This document shows positions 15,001-30,000 of a DNA stretch of 64,000 nt, one piece after another. Position 1 is the stretch's first letter, and the number at the start of each line of letters is the position of its first letter. Position numbers and translations under genes: made by a program. The notes beneath the pieces were generated by a model that did no database searches, was not told the DNA's origin, and saw only the letters and a program-made list of their open reading frames with translations. The DNA lies in assembly GCA_020055645.1 (NCBI GenBank), contig CM034546.1, forward strand, positions 107,140,875 through 107,204,874, in the 5' to 3' direction. Origin of the DNA: Tomocerus qinae. Its lineage: Eukaryota > Arthropoda > Collembola > Entomobryomorpha > Tomoceridae.

Positions 15001-18000
15001 TTGATTCAAGATAGATTTTTGAGTTGCCTTAGTCTTTGATAGATGGGTGGAAGTTTATACATGTTTTTATGTGTTTCTACTTACCATTTATTTATACGTA
15101 GCTTTATTATCTCGTTTTCTTATTACACACTACTGATATCAATACGAAAACTGTACTATTTTACTATACACACACTATGTACCTAAGTAAAGTTAAATAC
15201 CAGTATGTTATGATTATTTATTGTAATATGGTCAAGCGTAAGTATAGGAGTGATGAGTACAGTACTCTGTTTTAATATCTGTTCCAACAACATAGTACAA
15301 GGAATTCCGCAAACTTGTTACGCAACCTGAAGCAGCTTATTGAGTTTATTTCACATAAATCCTCCGTCTTGTCTGGTTTTGATTCGAGTTACCTAAGTTA
15401 GTGTTTTAATCGGACAAAAGTGTGCTGCTGGTCAGAGTACTTTTCAAGAGATTAAATCTAAGTAACATTATGACTTGTAGATAAGTTGCATTAAAGTCTT
15501 TATGCGAAGTGTCATTTTCTTTGTTTTAGTCTAACGTGTTGGCGAGTCAGATCAAGTGGTTTAATAAGTTGTAGGTAGTACGGTACAATTTGCAAGCACA
15601 TGTAATGGAGATGGTCATAAATCTAACATCTGCATGAGTACCTATATATGGCATAAGTAGATCCTTAGCTCTGTTAGTGTTTACATGTGGCTTGAAGTGT
15701 AATATCCCTCTATTATTATTGCACAACATATTTTATTATCTTCCCTCGTAAAGGAATTTCTAAATGAGATAGCTCGATGAGTAGTAGAACTAATCGTAAC
15801 ATTTTGCTTGGGAAAATTACTTACAGTTGGCTTGTGTCTGTTATGTATTACTCGGTGTGCATTAGGAACTTGTCTCAACTTCTTCTACTGACTCTTTTAT
15901 TTCTCTCTCCGCTATCCACAGTAATCATTTACTTAAGCTTCGTTTGTATTTGTATTTTTAAAGTAACGAGATTAGCAGTTTCAGTCTGTGTTTTTTCTCA
16001 TCGTTTGATTTCTTTACGAGTCTACTAGAGTTTTATCTCAACTGGGAAGTTACCTCCACTACTATATAGTAATACCAATACCAACATTTCTATAATCCAA
16101 GGCTTCAGTTTTTTCCATTTTCCTCACATAGAGTCGAAAGCGCAGATGTTCTCTAGTGAATGACAGCAGCGAGTTAGCCTTAATAATGCGAATCCAATTT
16201 TCTCCCAAATAATTTTGTTACGTTCTGACAAGTGTCGCCTCCAGTCTGTGTACATACTTTAATGCGTATGGTATGCACGTTCGTCAAGCTTATTGCTATA
16301 ATATTTGTGCACACTAAATGTAGGTAAAAGATAAAATAAATACATTTTCTAAGCAATGGAGCATTACTACAGAAATTTCAAATAATGTACGTTTTGTATT
16401 ACGTAATATCATTATTGTGTTAATCCCACAGAAGGTGCAAATTATAGTAATACGTGGACTAGGCATGTAGTGCCGAGTAGAGTTCTAATGAACAACTCTA
16501 TACTTATACTGCTATCCCACTTACATACATTCTTACATAAAACAGATAGCTAAAGCTGCGTATGGACGCTACATTGTCCTAGAGTACAAGGAGTGAAGGA
16601 AAAAAGTCGTGCAAAAAAGTAATACCGTTATTCACGCGTTTTCACCTCAGGCGCCTGCTGTTCCAACTGGCATGGCATGACTCTTCGACTTTGTCTCTCT
16701 CTCATCATTACTACACTCAGTCAAAGCAACCAGCTCATCTTTTTTATATCTTGTTGTTTTATCTTATTAACGTTACATAAAAACGCACTTCTATTTTCGT
16801 GTCAATGCATTCTATTACTTACACTCAGAATTAATCAACCTTGCTGTGTTTAAATGTTTATTAGGAACATTCTTCGTAGTTGCATAGAAAGCAGAATTTT
16901 AATATAATTTCGGAATGTCTGCTAGTAATATGCTAGATATTTATCCATAAGATAACTTTCTTAGAAAATTATTTTCAGGTTGTTATAATTGTCCATTATC
17001 AAAAGAATCTGCACTTTCAGAACTTTCAGAAGGAATCAGAACCAGATTAATAATAATTTCAAACAAATATAATCTATCGATATACCAACTAGTAGGCAGA
17101 GTAGAGACATACTTATCATAAGTAACTTGAATGCGTGACTACGTGTAGGTATTGTTGCGTAGTGTAATAATAATAATAATCTTCATGCATATGTAATGAG
17201 GCAGAGGTGTGTGAGTGTGATATCATTAAACCTACACAGCTATGGCTAGACAGAGGTATACTATTAGTCGGTAGGCACATTTCATTTCACCGCCTCGGTT
17301 TATTATGAGTTGGTCTGATTGTATTGTTAGTGGAACTAATTTGATGAGATGAGTCTTTTACTTAACACTCAAGTAGAGCAAATTAAAGAGATCTAATCTT
17401 CTGTAGTGATTATGAAAAGTAACAACTGGGCTAATGTTGGTAATTAGTATAACTTTTCAGACAATCTCATGAGAGATTTTATTCGTTCTTTGTACACAAT
17501 GTCTGCACATGGTGTGCCTATCTTCACATACTATTACAGCATTTTATTTGGCTTTTTAGCTAACGAGTTAAAGTAGAATTGAGAAGCATGTTATCATGAA
17601 GCAGTAATGTAATTGCATTTAGTCATACTACTTATTCTGTGATATGTATTTATCGTGGTTGTTATACGTTATACATTGAGCTGCTTTGAACGTGTAGCGA
17701 AGTGAAGTGATTTTGTTCTGCGTAGTTAGTAAGATGCAGTCTTTGCCTGTTTTGCTCCAATAGTAGAGAATGTAATATTAAGGCCGTTTACAGGCATGAA
17801 AACTTTCTCAATCGACAGCAGGCAACTTTTAACTTTTCATTCATCATTTATCAAAGTCTTCTTTTGCAAATTCATGCCTTAAATTATCCATGTAGATGTG
17901 CTTCATGTTGATTTTGAAGAAATTAATGATATAATGATGGACAGGGATTTCAGCAAAGTTGCGTTGCCGCAGTACGAAACAAATCAAACATCCACACTAA

Positions 18001-21000
18001 TAGCCATTGGTCATTACTCATTGCAAACTAGGTACTAATAGCTTTTTATTTGCTTATACATCTACACATCAAGGTAATATCGATTGTCAAATGATCGTGA
18101 AGAAGAATAGCTACTTATTTCTATCCTTTTTTGTACACATGCACTAACTGAGTATCTACCTATCTAAATAAGTTGCATGAGAATGTGAATGAAACGAGTA
18201 GGTATTTAGAATTGAATGAAACGTATTGAAACGTATTTAACGCACTCCAGAAGCCAAGATAAGCAAAAAGCAACTGTTTCTCGAGGATGCGAGACATGCA
18301 AGGTTCATTGCTTTTAGGTAGTTTGGTTTTGGCATATCTGTCCATAGTATATAGCTCGGAGCTACTAAAATTGCTCTATCATGTCTGGCGAATTATGAAT
18401 ACTAACTTCTCACATTTCTTTAGACTTAAGCAGTTCAAGTATGTATAGGATAACACTAACAAGCATAAATTTCTATATAAGATTCTCCCAAAACAGTCAA
18501 TTCACCCATTGCAAATCTAGTAAAGTAACTAAATATTATGTAGGCTTGTACTGGATTAGAATCCTCGATAAAAATCTTCTGTGTTTTAACATTTTGTTGT
18601 ACAACTTTTGGAATTTCGTACAACTTAATAACTTGTCAAGAATGAGTCATGAACTATACTTATGATGCTGTAACGAGCAGAATTGATTTTTTGATTATAA
18701 CTGCTTACGGATAATCGTTTGGTGACTGGGATGTTTTGAAGCATGATATAAGCGTTCGATTGGATCCAATTGGGATGGGCTAATGAAACTGGTATTGCAT
18801 ATCTTGAATTTATTTGGTGGACTACTATTATGTATGTCTACGGTAATTCTTTCTCAATCGGCATTTTTTCCTAAGTTCCTTTGGTTAAATGAAATTGTTT
18901 TAATGTTACGTAGTGCCAGACATAAAGTTAGACTTACGAAGAAGATTCACGAAGAAGTACATCGAAGGAAGGATTACACAGACATTTGATTGGATTCCTC
19001 CCCATTACACCTTACAGTATAGTTAATGCTATTCATTCAATGAGTCTGAACTGAACTCAACCATTTAAGCGTGGCAAGCACTGCAATTTACTAATACAGT
19101 TGACTTTGACCACAATATAAAATGAATAGACGCGTACCACTATTATTCGCTATAGGGGATGATATGCATAATAGAATGAATGTATGGCACAATAGAAACA
19201 CGATATAGACTAATACTACCCTGCTGAAGATCATGTAGTCGTATTAAATATTGAGGTGGAGTATACACTAGTGAAGTAAAGGGCAAGCTGTAAACGAAGT
19301 GTAAGCTTTAGCAAGAGGTAACGTCAACTATTCTTACGTGCAGTTTTAGAGATGCCACGTATTAGTTGGCCGTATTACCTCCACTTACTTAACTCACTCA
19401 GGTATGTACGTATGTGCATTGTATATTTAATAGGAATGGATAAGTAAGGAAACTATCTGTAAGATGCAGTTTCAGATTAAATGCATGGCCAGTCAGTCTG
19501 CTGGCCTCTTCATCTAAGCTGTGAAGTTTTGTTGTGTTGTGATTGTAGTCGGAAAGCAACTGTTTATCTTTTAAGCTAAAATTGAAGAATCCTTTCAGTT
19601 TGAATGATTTAATGCAATAATACTGCATGAATTCATATAGAAAAGTCAAAGGGAACGGTTAAATTATTGGTTGACTTATTTTATCATTCTTTCGTTCACA
19701 TTCTCACACTTGGTGAAGTCTAACAGATAATATCTCGTTGCCTTTACAATTTGTCTCAAAATTCTCTTGTGTGTGATGATGAATAATATTCCATAGAATA
19801 GGAGAGAAGGAGCTTTAAAAGGTGTGTCTCCTTGTCATTGCTTTACCTTGGAATTAGTTTACCTGCCTACTATGTGCTACATAGTTCTTGAAATCTGTGA
19901 ATTTTGACGATAAAGATTCTTATTTCGTAAGAAGGCTGACTGAAATAAATTGTGCTTAATCCTGAGAGAATTAGTAGTTATTATGAAAGAACGAGGAAGT
20001 GAAGTACATTTACATACTGCTCCTGTTTAACTGACATTCAATTCGAGTATGTACCCTCAGATTAACCATTGACTTGGCTTGGGGCGAGAAGACAGCACAC
20101 AACAATGCTGTCCTTGTGCAAATCTCAACTCTCAATTTAACTTGATTGCAAATAAGAAAATGAGGGCTTAATCCCGTGCTGAATTTGGACTAAGTATTGA
20201 ATTGGATTTAGCATTGGCTCAAGATTAGCAAACATTACAATTCAGTTCAACAGTTCAACAATAAGCAAAAAAGCAGACGTATAAAAGGGACTTAGTGTGT
20301 TTAGAAGGCTCCTATATATTCGTTTAATGTACTACTACTGTCTTCATCTAGTAGTCTACAACGAATAATTGTTATTGTTCGTATGTTTGTGTCTTCAGTT
20401 CAGTGTCATTAGGAAATAGATTGTTAGTGATTGCAACTGCTACATCGGTTGCTAATGCATTTGTGTACACTTAAGCATGGTAGAGCATGTTTGGAGTTCT
20501 TAAAATACATCCGCTACATTTGGATTATTTGTAGTAATGTGGAATGACTTGGGAGAACTAATATCTCAATGTCCATACTTTTAATTGTGTCCGCACAAAT
20601 AGTGTACTAGATACATCGATAAAGTAAACAAACATGCCTGGGCTAAAGAAAATCTTTTTTGTTCCAGTATGAAAACGAAAGAAAGGAAACCAAGACTGGA
20701 GTTGAGAGTAACAAATGGATCAAGTTGTTTTATTTTCCATTCAGTTACTTTTTACATTGTCTTGTCTGATACTAATTGTTGCAACAGTACGTAGCTATAC
20801 CATAGACTGGAATTCAAAACAATACAAGTACTGTATAACATATCGGAATATGATGTCAATTTACCTATACTATTTACTACCTGTTAGCCAGTATTAGTAC
20901 CATGAAAAGGAAATGAGAATAATAGTGCCTTAATAATAACGTATGCCCTTATTTATTAGTGCTGACTGGAACAATAAGTTTTTCGCATTGAACCATCACC

Positions 21001-24000
21001 CGTGATTAAGTTGTTGGTTACGAACAGAAAATTGATTCATCAGTTACTTTCCTGCTCTCCATTATTTTGAATGCAGGTGGATAACATATGTATCGATCTT
21101 GATTACAGAAGATAACAGATATCGTTCTTGTATGACCAAATACATTTTCTGTGCGTATAAAATATATTTAACTAATAGATCTGACTGATTGAGAACGAAA
21201 CTGTATCAATCTCTGACTGGCCTAATGTTTTCTTCTATTGATCCATATTAAGAAACTTTTTTAACATCTCTGTGCTTATACATGTATTATACAAAACACT
21301 GTCTTTTGCTTTGAGACGGTAATAAATCATAATCAAAGATCCCATTATATATTTTGCAAGTAAGAAGACTGCGAGGGTTAACCTTGTCGGAAACGGAAAC
21401 GTCAGGTGGAGAGCGCAAGGTAATGCGTAATAGAAAAGTGTAACGCATGCAATATTTTTTAGTTGTGATGTAATATTGGGCTGCTACCTGCAAACAGGCA
21501 TTGTCTTTTTGTAGAGCACTAGATTCTAGTACATTGATACCTTCCAGATGTTCTATAACTGTACCAGGTAATTAATTTGCAATGGATATAGGTAAGTAAT
21601 AATGTATGATTTTCTTAGGCTGGTTTTTGTCCCTGATCTAAACTTGAAATGACAGCTTGTTTTCCGTATGATGGCAAAATTCAGTTTGCCCTTTGCACAT
21701 CAGACAAATAAACTGCTGTTTACTTCAGTTAATATGTTCCTACATCATGTCCGCATCTCAACAGCTAATTTTACAACATGCAATTTCAAACAAGGGCAAT
21801 AACGAAAATAATAGCTGAGTTATGTTTGTGATTACATTAGTGTCATTTCCGTCACAAGATGCAAAAATGGAGCGAAGTGAATAACTACGCGATTAACGGA
21901 GTTTGAGAAGTACCTTGTTTGAAGAGTTAATAAATTCCATGCTTATCGTTAGCTAGTGTAATGCTGATTTTAATGCCTAGGTAAACTAGACTTCTATAAG
22001 TACGTGCTTGCTAAAAAGAGTTGGAGTTTTAGCGGGGGTTGTTGTGTGAGTGTGACTTAAGTGTAGGTATATGTAAAGTATGCCTGTACTATTTCATTAT
22101 CACTTAACCTTTATGGGTATTTTCGAATTTGCATTTAAATCACCTGATTACCTCTTTTTCCCATACATAAATTCGGATAATCCAAATATGGTTGTGGAAA
22201 TCATGTTCTGTTTTTTCCTCTTTACTCACACATAACGTCAGTGCAAGTGAGGTACATAAAGTGTACATGTATGTACAGTTTAGTCAGTTTTCTAAATAAT
22301 GCAAGCTTGTATGTAGTACGAAAGGTGATGGAAATGCTTGAAAAGAGCATTATATTAAAGCCTTGAAGACTGTAATTATCCTTTAGTGTATGCAATTGTA
22401 CTTACATATAAAATATTGTGTAAATAATCTTAGTTGTTAGGGTCAGGTCAGGTGTGTGTGACTTCTTTGAATGATCTCACCATTTTATTTGCTCAACTAA
22501 AGGTTTTTAAATCTTCTTTAGCATTAGCACCTAACTAATGCACCCCTAATGGCATGTTCACGGAAGTCAGAAAATCTTGTTACATTTACACTACCTGCCT
22601 AAAAAAACTACACAAAAACGATTTGTTTATTAGGACAGCAATTCTTCTAATCATAGTGTGTACCTAATACATTCCCATATCAATAACTAAGTATTAGGTA
22701 CATTTATATATCCATGAGTTATCTAGTATCTAAGTATGAATTACATTGGTTACAATTGACATCTACTACTGTTATAATTAAGTGTTGGTAGCGGTCATAT
22801 CATATCGTGTCATAATTAAGTAAAATTGCAGTTAGAGGTGCTCAACCATTCATGGCGCTTTCAATTAATTTTCTTCGACATTCATCACAGTTAATAAGCT
22901 ATATCATTCTGCCACTTTGCTTGCTATGCATGATGCAATGAACCAAGGAGTCAGTTTCATTGCAATATGCATGCATGCACATTATTATCCACTACTATAA
23001 TAACGTACCTGACTGAAAACAATTTTCAATTCAAAACTTTAGCATGTGGAGCTGCTCAGCAGCAATAATTATTATGGCCAAGTAGCCTTTGTTGAATTCT
23101 CAACAGCTATAGTTACTCGGTTAGTGTCCTTGTCCTGCTCGTCGTGTCATTCTCACACTCGATTCAGATTTACTTCATTGCAATTACTCAGCTTGCATTG
23201 AATTGGATCAATCTTGCTGATAGAGAGTAATAACGATATAAGTAGTTGCTTATGCACTACATACAACTGAGCTGCTCGTATCTGCTTGCTTTAGCATTAA
23301 CTAAAGTTGTCCCTATTACACTGACAATGAATGTACCGTTTTGGCAGAAATAAATCACTGGGGTTTCTTCAAAAGTTAATGTCACTAATCGAAAATCTAC
23401 GAATTTTCATTAATATATCATTATGGGTTCCCAGATGAAGAATGGGTTAGATTTTTCAAGAGCATAACAATACATGGTGCTTTGTTATTTGCTATTTAAC
23501 CAATCATAGAATTGAATTGCATTCTTAAATGAATTATATACTGTTTAAACTATTTGGGCATTTATTTGGACAAAACGGCACTTTCAATTTTTATTTTGTT
23601 GACTACTTATTTTAAGTACTATGGCATAGCAGATATGTATTGTAAGTAGGTGGGTATAGATAATAGCCTAGATTCTTCTATTATGCATTGTAGCACGTAG
23701 GACTATAAAAATATACTCTTACTATAATATACGAGTGAGTAAATTACATTTCATGGAGAAATTAATTTCTTTCTAGCTCCCAACTGAGCAATAAGTTGTG
23801 TCCACGATTATATTCGCCTCCAAACTTCCATTATATGTCGAAAATTACTGCTTGGCTATTTGCCATTTTCTAACTAACATTTTTAGCCAAGTGCATTCTG
23901 ATCTGAATAGTTTTGTCGGCTGAATTGAACTTGATACTTTATCAAGTAATTACAGAATAAGGTCTGCATCATTTGTGTCGAGATTTTTAGCAGTAGCGGA

Positions 24001-27000
24001 TCACAATTACAGAAGTGCAGTGTGTGTGCATTCGAGTTAATTCTCTGTGAATTCATTAGTTCGATAATGTGTTTGTGAAATGTACACCACAATTCAATGG
24101 AATGCACATGTGATTTCTACGTTATCCTTAGTACGCCATCACATAGGGAGTCAATCAAAGGAAATCATATAAAAATTGCTTTGCCACAATTTCTCTCTTC
24201 ATTGCACATTGGTTTCGTTCAACTGTGTTATTTGTGAGCTGAACCATTGGAATAGTTATACTTAAAAGTGCACACTCGGTAATTCTTTTGTTGCTGCAAA
24301 ATTAGATAGTTTTGGACTCTGCTGTGATTTGCTCTTGAAGTGTCGGCTTTTCTTTTGAAAATTATATAGCTACCCCACCAGTCTACATTTATGATATAAA
24401 ATATAAATGTCAGTGTCACAAAACAACTGTAACAAGTTCTTACTTTAAACTATAGTTATATGCATTATAGGACAGGCATTACAAGTGCAAGCTTACAAAG
24501 ATTTGAATCTATATCATATAAATGACTATCTCTTTGGTACTTACGTTCATAAACATCTCATTTTACATGGGAGTTTTAGACAATTTTAATTATGAAAAAA
24601 TTGTTGGTTTGAAAACACAAGGGAAATAACTGTTTCCTTAATAACCTTTCATCTATCTACATGCACCTGCACTCATGTAAATAGTTTATTGTTGCAACAC
24701 GGACACAGATAGATACCTAAGTGCAGTGTGTATGACAAGATGCAAAGCGTTTCAATGCGCACTGGATATTTTATAGTTTTTTGCAGACATATTGCACGTA
24801 AGTCTATAAACATTAAATATTAAAGTGTATTATTGGGTTAGGGCACTGATGCTACTAGTCCACATTACGTGTGAATGCAACAGGCACAATGACTGAGTGT
24901 CCTGTGAGTGAAGTATGTATACAAAGTGGCATATAAAGGGAACTTGGGCAAAGACAGACACTCCTTGCATCTTGTTCTTGTCGTTTCCCAGTATCTAAAG
25001 TGCTGTTGATAATTTGCTTTTGAAAATGCTTTTCCTCTGGCCATCTTTGACATTAGATACCATCTTGATCAGGTAACAACCAACTGAGCCTTTGTTGTAG
25101 CAGCGTGTACGCACCTTAGCGTAATAAACGACCAGCCGAGACTCAAGACAGCCCAGACAGACTAAACCAGACCAGACCAGGGCAGTTTAGCTACAAAGCA
25201 AATCATAGAAACATTATTCAGCATCCACCTTACCTTCGCACCTGTCCATTTTGTGTTTGCTCACTTACGGTATAAGAGTGTTTGCATTTAGCTGGAAGGA
25301 GCTTGTTTTGTTTGAAGACGAAACAAAACAATGGATGACTATTTCAATGAACTCTACTTGTCTTAAGTAATCCTTGCCGAACCTCTCTTCGGTTAGCATC
25401 TGCTAAATCTAAAGTAGGCTAATTGCATTTGCAGTACTAACTATCATGTGGTTCGGCTGTGGTCGTCGTGCTACTCCATGGGTGGATTGTGGATACTTTT
25501 TTATATGAGATAATATCAAACTTGAATTTAAGCTAATATTGCATTAAAATGGGCAGGCTTTGTTTAAAACGCTTTTTTACCCTTTTATTGCCCCAAGAGC
25601 TTCTTTGACTAACGAACTATTATTTTCTGAATAGCAAATCGACCTTAACCGATTAAAGTTATGGGAATATGTTGATGCATAACATTACTATACATCCTAT
25701 AGTGAATAATCACCCAAAAAGGTAGAAGCATATGTTTGCATTGATCTTTTTCTACTGAGGATACATGTGTGTGTATTCAAAAAAGATTGTATAACCAGAC
25801 ATCGTTAACCTACGGCTGGGTTAGTGTTATTTATGTCTAGCTTCAATTTTGTCAAGTCATTCTATCATTCTAACAGATAATACATGCAAAACGGCAGGGA
25901 AGGATGATGCTGCTGTGATTTGGTTGGACTCATTTTTTATAATTCCCATTGATACCTTAGTACAGATAATATTGAATAAAAGATTTCCATCAGATACCTT
26001 AGAGATTCCCATGAGAGCAAAAGACCCATTTGTACAGACTTACAAATGTAAAGGAGCTTATTAAGCCATTTTACAGATGAAATCATGGTTTTAGTATTTT
26101 CTTAAATAACCATACGCATCCATTAAGTCAGTCTAATAAGTATCTGAATCACATCTTTCTAATGTCACATCCGACGACCCAGTACTCTTTTACCTTGTAA
26201 ATATGATGAATGTGTGTGTTGTGTGAATTAATTAGCAAGGTACATACAGTGGCAGTAGGTATGATAGCATCAAGACATATGACATTTATGATTAACTGAT
26301 TTGATTTATTATATGCAAACACAGATATACTGAGTACATCTCAATGAAAATCAACTAGAATTATTAACTAATAATACCGGACATAATTAGACAACACATG
26401 GGGTAGGAATGATGCATATATGCATGTACTTTTTTATATACCTATGCACACCTGCACTTGTGCTTAAATGACATGAGATATTACCACAAGATAGTTAAAT
26501 AAGAGAGAGAGAGCGCGCTGAAAAACTTTCAAAGCAATTACGGAACATTTTTGATACTAATTGAAAAAACACTTAAATAGGAAAATGTTCAGAAGGTTGT
26601 GGCAGAGGCAGAGCTAATTGGTGCTCTGGGTGCAGTCGCATTTTTCCTGCTCAGCACTTGATACTGCACCCTCTCTTTTTTGCACATAAGTATGCTACTG
26701 TTGTTAATTTCAATATTTTGGTATAGCGTTGATTTCTGAATATACAATCAAAAACTGACAAGGTCATATTTTCATCCAAACTTAGCTACTGTATCTAATT
26801 CGCCCTTTTAAAGGTCAAAAAACTGCATTTATATTTGTAATTTATCTATGTAGGCTCACCTGGAGCCTGGAGATCAATAAATTCAGATCACTTAATAAGT
26901 GTATCTTCGTGCAAGTTATTTTATTTTATATTTACCAATGTTCCGTTCGATCGGGTTATTTTGATATCTGAAAATGATGGAAATATTATTAGGTACAAGA

Positions 27001-30000
27001 TGTGTAATTAAAGTAAAACGACAGTTGTAATATGGTACTTGAGCAATTAATGGTACTTAAAATGACATTTATTTATATGTTATCATCTACAATCATTATA
27101 CTTCTTCGGTGTATTTGATTTTGTACCAATTATTGTTGTAAAACAGTAATAATATGACTTATAGTGTTGTTTATAATCTAATCTGACACAATTTGTTAGT
27201 AACATTTTTAATTTTATTGCTATTGAACTATAAGCTGTAATTTGTAGTAGTATGGTAATAGTAACTTTGCAATACAATTAAAGGTCCCCGTGTTCTCATT
27301 TGTGTGCTGGTAGGTGTTGTAGCAAGGGAAACTCTGTAGTAGAAAAGCAGAACAAAAAAAATCCCATCTCATCCAGGAAGGAAAAGGCAAGGCAGTAATG
27401 GGATCCTATACGTAGTAGTTAATATTCATTTAGCGGGAGAGGAAATGAAGTCGACTGGCTTACAATCCATGTCTTCTAAAATGTAAGCTAACGGGATCCC
27501 GAATTTGCATCGCAAAGAGCAATACAGAATTCAGTCACTAGCTACTACTTAATAAGGATAATCCTAATGCTGCTTTGCGTATAATGTTTGAAGTTACACC
27601 TTCTGTTCATTTTCATTTGTGTACTCACGTTGAGGTACCCAGTTGGCAGTTGGTGTAAGCTGTATAATTTAGAGACATGTAGTACGCAGATATGAATTCA
27701 AAATGCAAGCTGGTTTCCCATTATTTACCCCTTTAGTGTGCAGAGTGAGTGACTTAGTAAACTTAATGGAAATGAATCGCTTGCACCCAAGCAGCTTCGA
27801 GTCGCAATTCCTTTTGTCATCAAACGGTTTATTTGTCTGTAGGTGAGAAATCTGACAGTAGTGGTAGTGAGTGCGCTATGCATGTTTACTATTATACCTA
27901 TATTATAGTAAATTCTACCTTCTACTAAATACTATACTAACCACATTGTTTTCGTTGTGGAAGTTGAGGGGCCTGCCCTCTTTTATTCCAAGAGAGCTCA
28001 ATTCACAAATCAAGGCAACTCCCTTTGTTTCTAGTCTTCTTGAGGCATTTCTATTTAGGACAAAAAATTACGAACATGAATGTTAATAAAATTTGACGAG
28101 AAAGACCATGTCAGTTCTCATCATAGGTATTTAATTTAGCTTTTGTGAGTAGCACTAAAGCAAATGCTTCTTCAGCCCTTCCATTAAACGCCTTACACTT
28201 AAGACGTAGTTTATTTCTATGGACTTACATCTTAGTGTACACCTTTCATTAATTTAATTTATTTTGTAGGCGTCTTTTGCCTCCCTTTCGTAACAAATAA
28301 TTTGTCATTCGAATCAACTGTAAGAAAATTTTCAAGACGTTATCTGTATATTATATTTTCAAATTGTATTTACCCATGACTCTCCAAGAATGGTCACAGG
28401 AGTTAAAATATCCGTAATATGATTAAATAATTGAAGTTAGACAAACTAAATTGAGCTTATGATAATGATGTTGATGTTGCGTGTTGTACATTAGAATTAT
28501 GGGTATATTCCTGGCTCATATTCAGTTATGGTTGAAAATTAATTGGATTTGCACCCTTGATTGTTTTTCCTAGTCGTTGGGTATAGCATTTCAGGTGCAA
28601 TGCAAATTGTCATCAATATAATAAATCACTGGTGTTGACGGATCGAATCGGCTTTGTAACATTTAAGTTTAGTTGGCTCTACTACTGAGATAACTACAAT
28701 TCAAGTGTCAAGCTCATTATTATACAGTACTGAGAATCATTGACACGAGATATGAGTTTCACCACAACGAATTTCGTTTCTTTAGCCTGATTCTGTTCTG
28801 GGTTGTCTATAATGCATGTTTTTGCAAAATGATTAAAACAAAAGAGTGTTCGCCAGTTCTCGGTACTTTCTCTCCCTGCTGATTTGATGGTACCTACATA
28901 TATTAGTAGATACATTTGAAAAGAGTCTCAACATTTGATTATAAAGAGATCATTATATTAAGTTTTTGCTTAAAAAACGAAAATAGCTGTTAAAAATAAT
29001 GACCTGGGATACCAGTTCAAAACGTATGCATAAAGAACATAATATGCTGTATGCATATGCATTCATCATAATAGTTCTAAAGGACATTGTTTTTCTAAAT
29101 TATATTGGTGGAATGAATCAAGAGCCAACAAGATTCATGATTGGGACGCGGCACCTTTGTTGCAATACAGTCAGTGCAATTTAAATTCAATGTTTGCTTC
29201 TTCAAGAAGAAAGTGCATGCGTGATACAATAAAAAATATGCGAATAGGTCAATGTTTTGCGAATATGTATGAATGCATATGTATGTAGGTCGCTATCATA
29301 TGGACATGTCTTTTAGTCAAATGTTTACGTTATTATTTATTGAAACACACACCTTTGTTACAGTTACGCAGAAATCAGTTTTAAAGTTTTGAATATTTTT
29401 TCTGAAAGTCAGTTGTCATTACTTCAGTGAAATTCTCGATTCATAAAAATGATACAATGACTTTTATTACAAAGGACAATACCTAAATTACATTTGAATG
29501 CTAATGAGTTTTTACAAATAATATGGTATGACATAAAAGTGATAGTGGACAGGCCACTGAAGTGGGAGTTTACATCTTGTACTACAATCCGTAGTGCAAT
29601 AACAACAGTGACCTATTAGTAATTGTTGGATTCTTAACCACCTAAAGATGAAAGGAATGGCGTTTCCACAATAATATTTTGCGTAGTTGTGTAAGTAGAT
29701 CAAAGTGTATTACAATTTTGAAAATCATGATAAGACAAAAATATTTAGGGTACGATTACTGATACACTGCCACTTTATAGTGTATAATGTTAACTATGTT
29801 CGATCTGAAGTTTAGGTGTATATCTGCAGGTGATAGATAGAGCATTTTAATTATGGCAATAAATTGCACATTTTACGAATATTGTGCACAGATAGGTCAC
29901 AAGATAATATTTTTCTTACATTGCACTTATGAATAAATCCGAATTTACATCATTAGTTAGGGATTTAGCACTGCATGCCTGTGACAGTTGAATGGTACCT

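Noticed and set aside
18783..18989. 68-codon ATG frame with a hydrophobic start resembling a signal peptide
   Set aside because: T/A-rich codons naturally give hydrophobic residues. There is no splice, promoter or homology support.
24865..25053. Minus-strand 62-codon frame starting MSKMARGKAFSKANYQQ
   Set aside because: Its composition is plausible, but no convincing donor follows and no partner exon on the minus strand was found.
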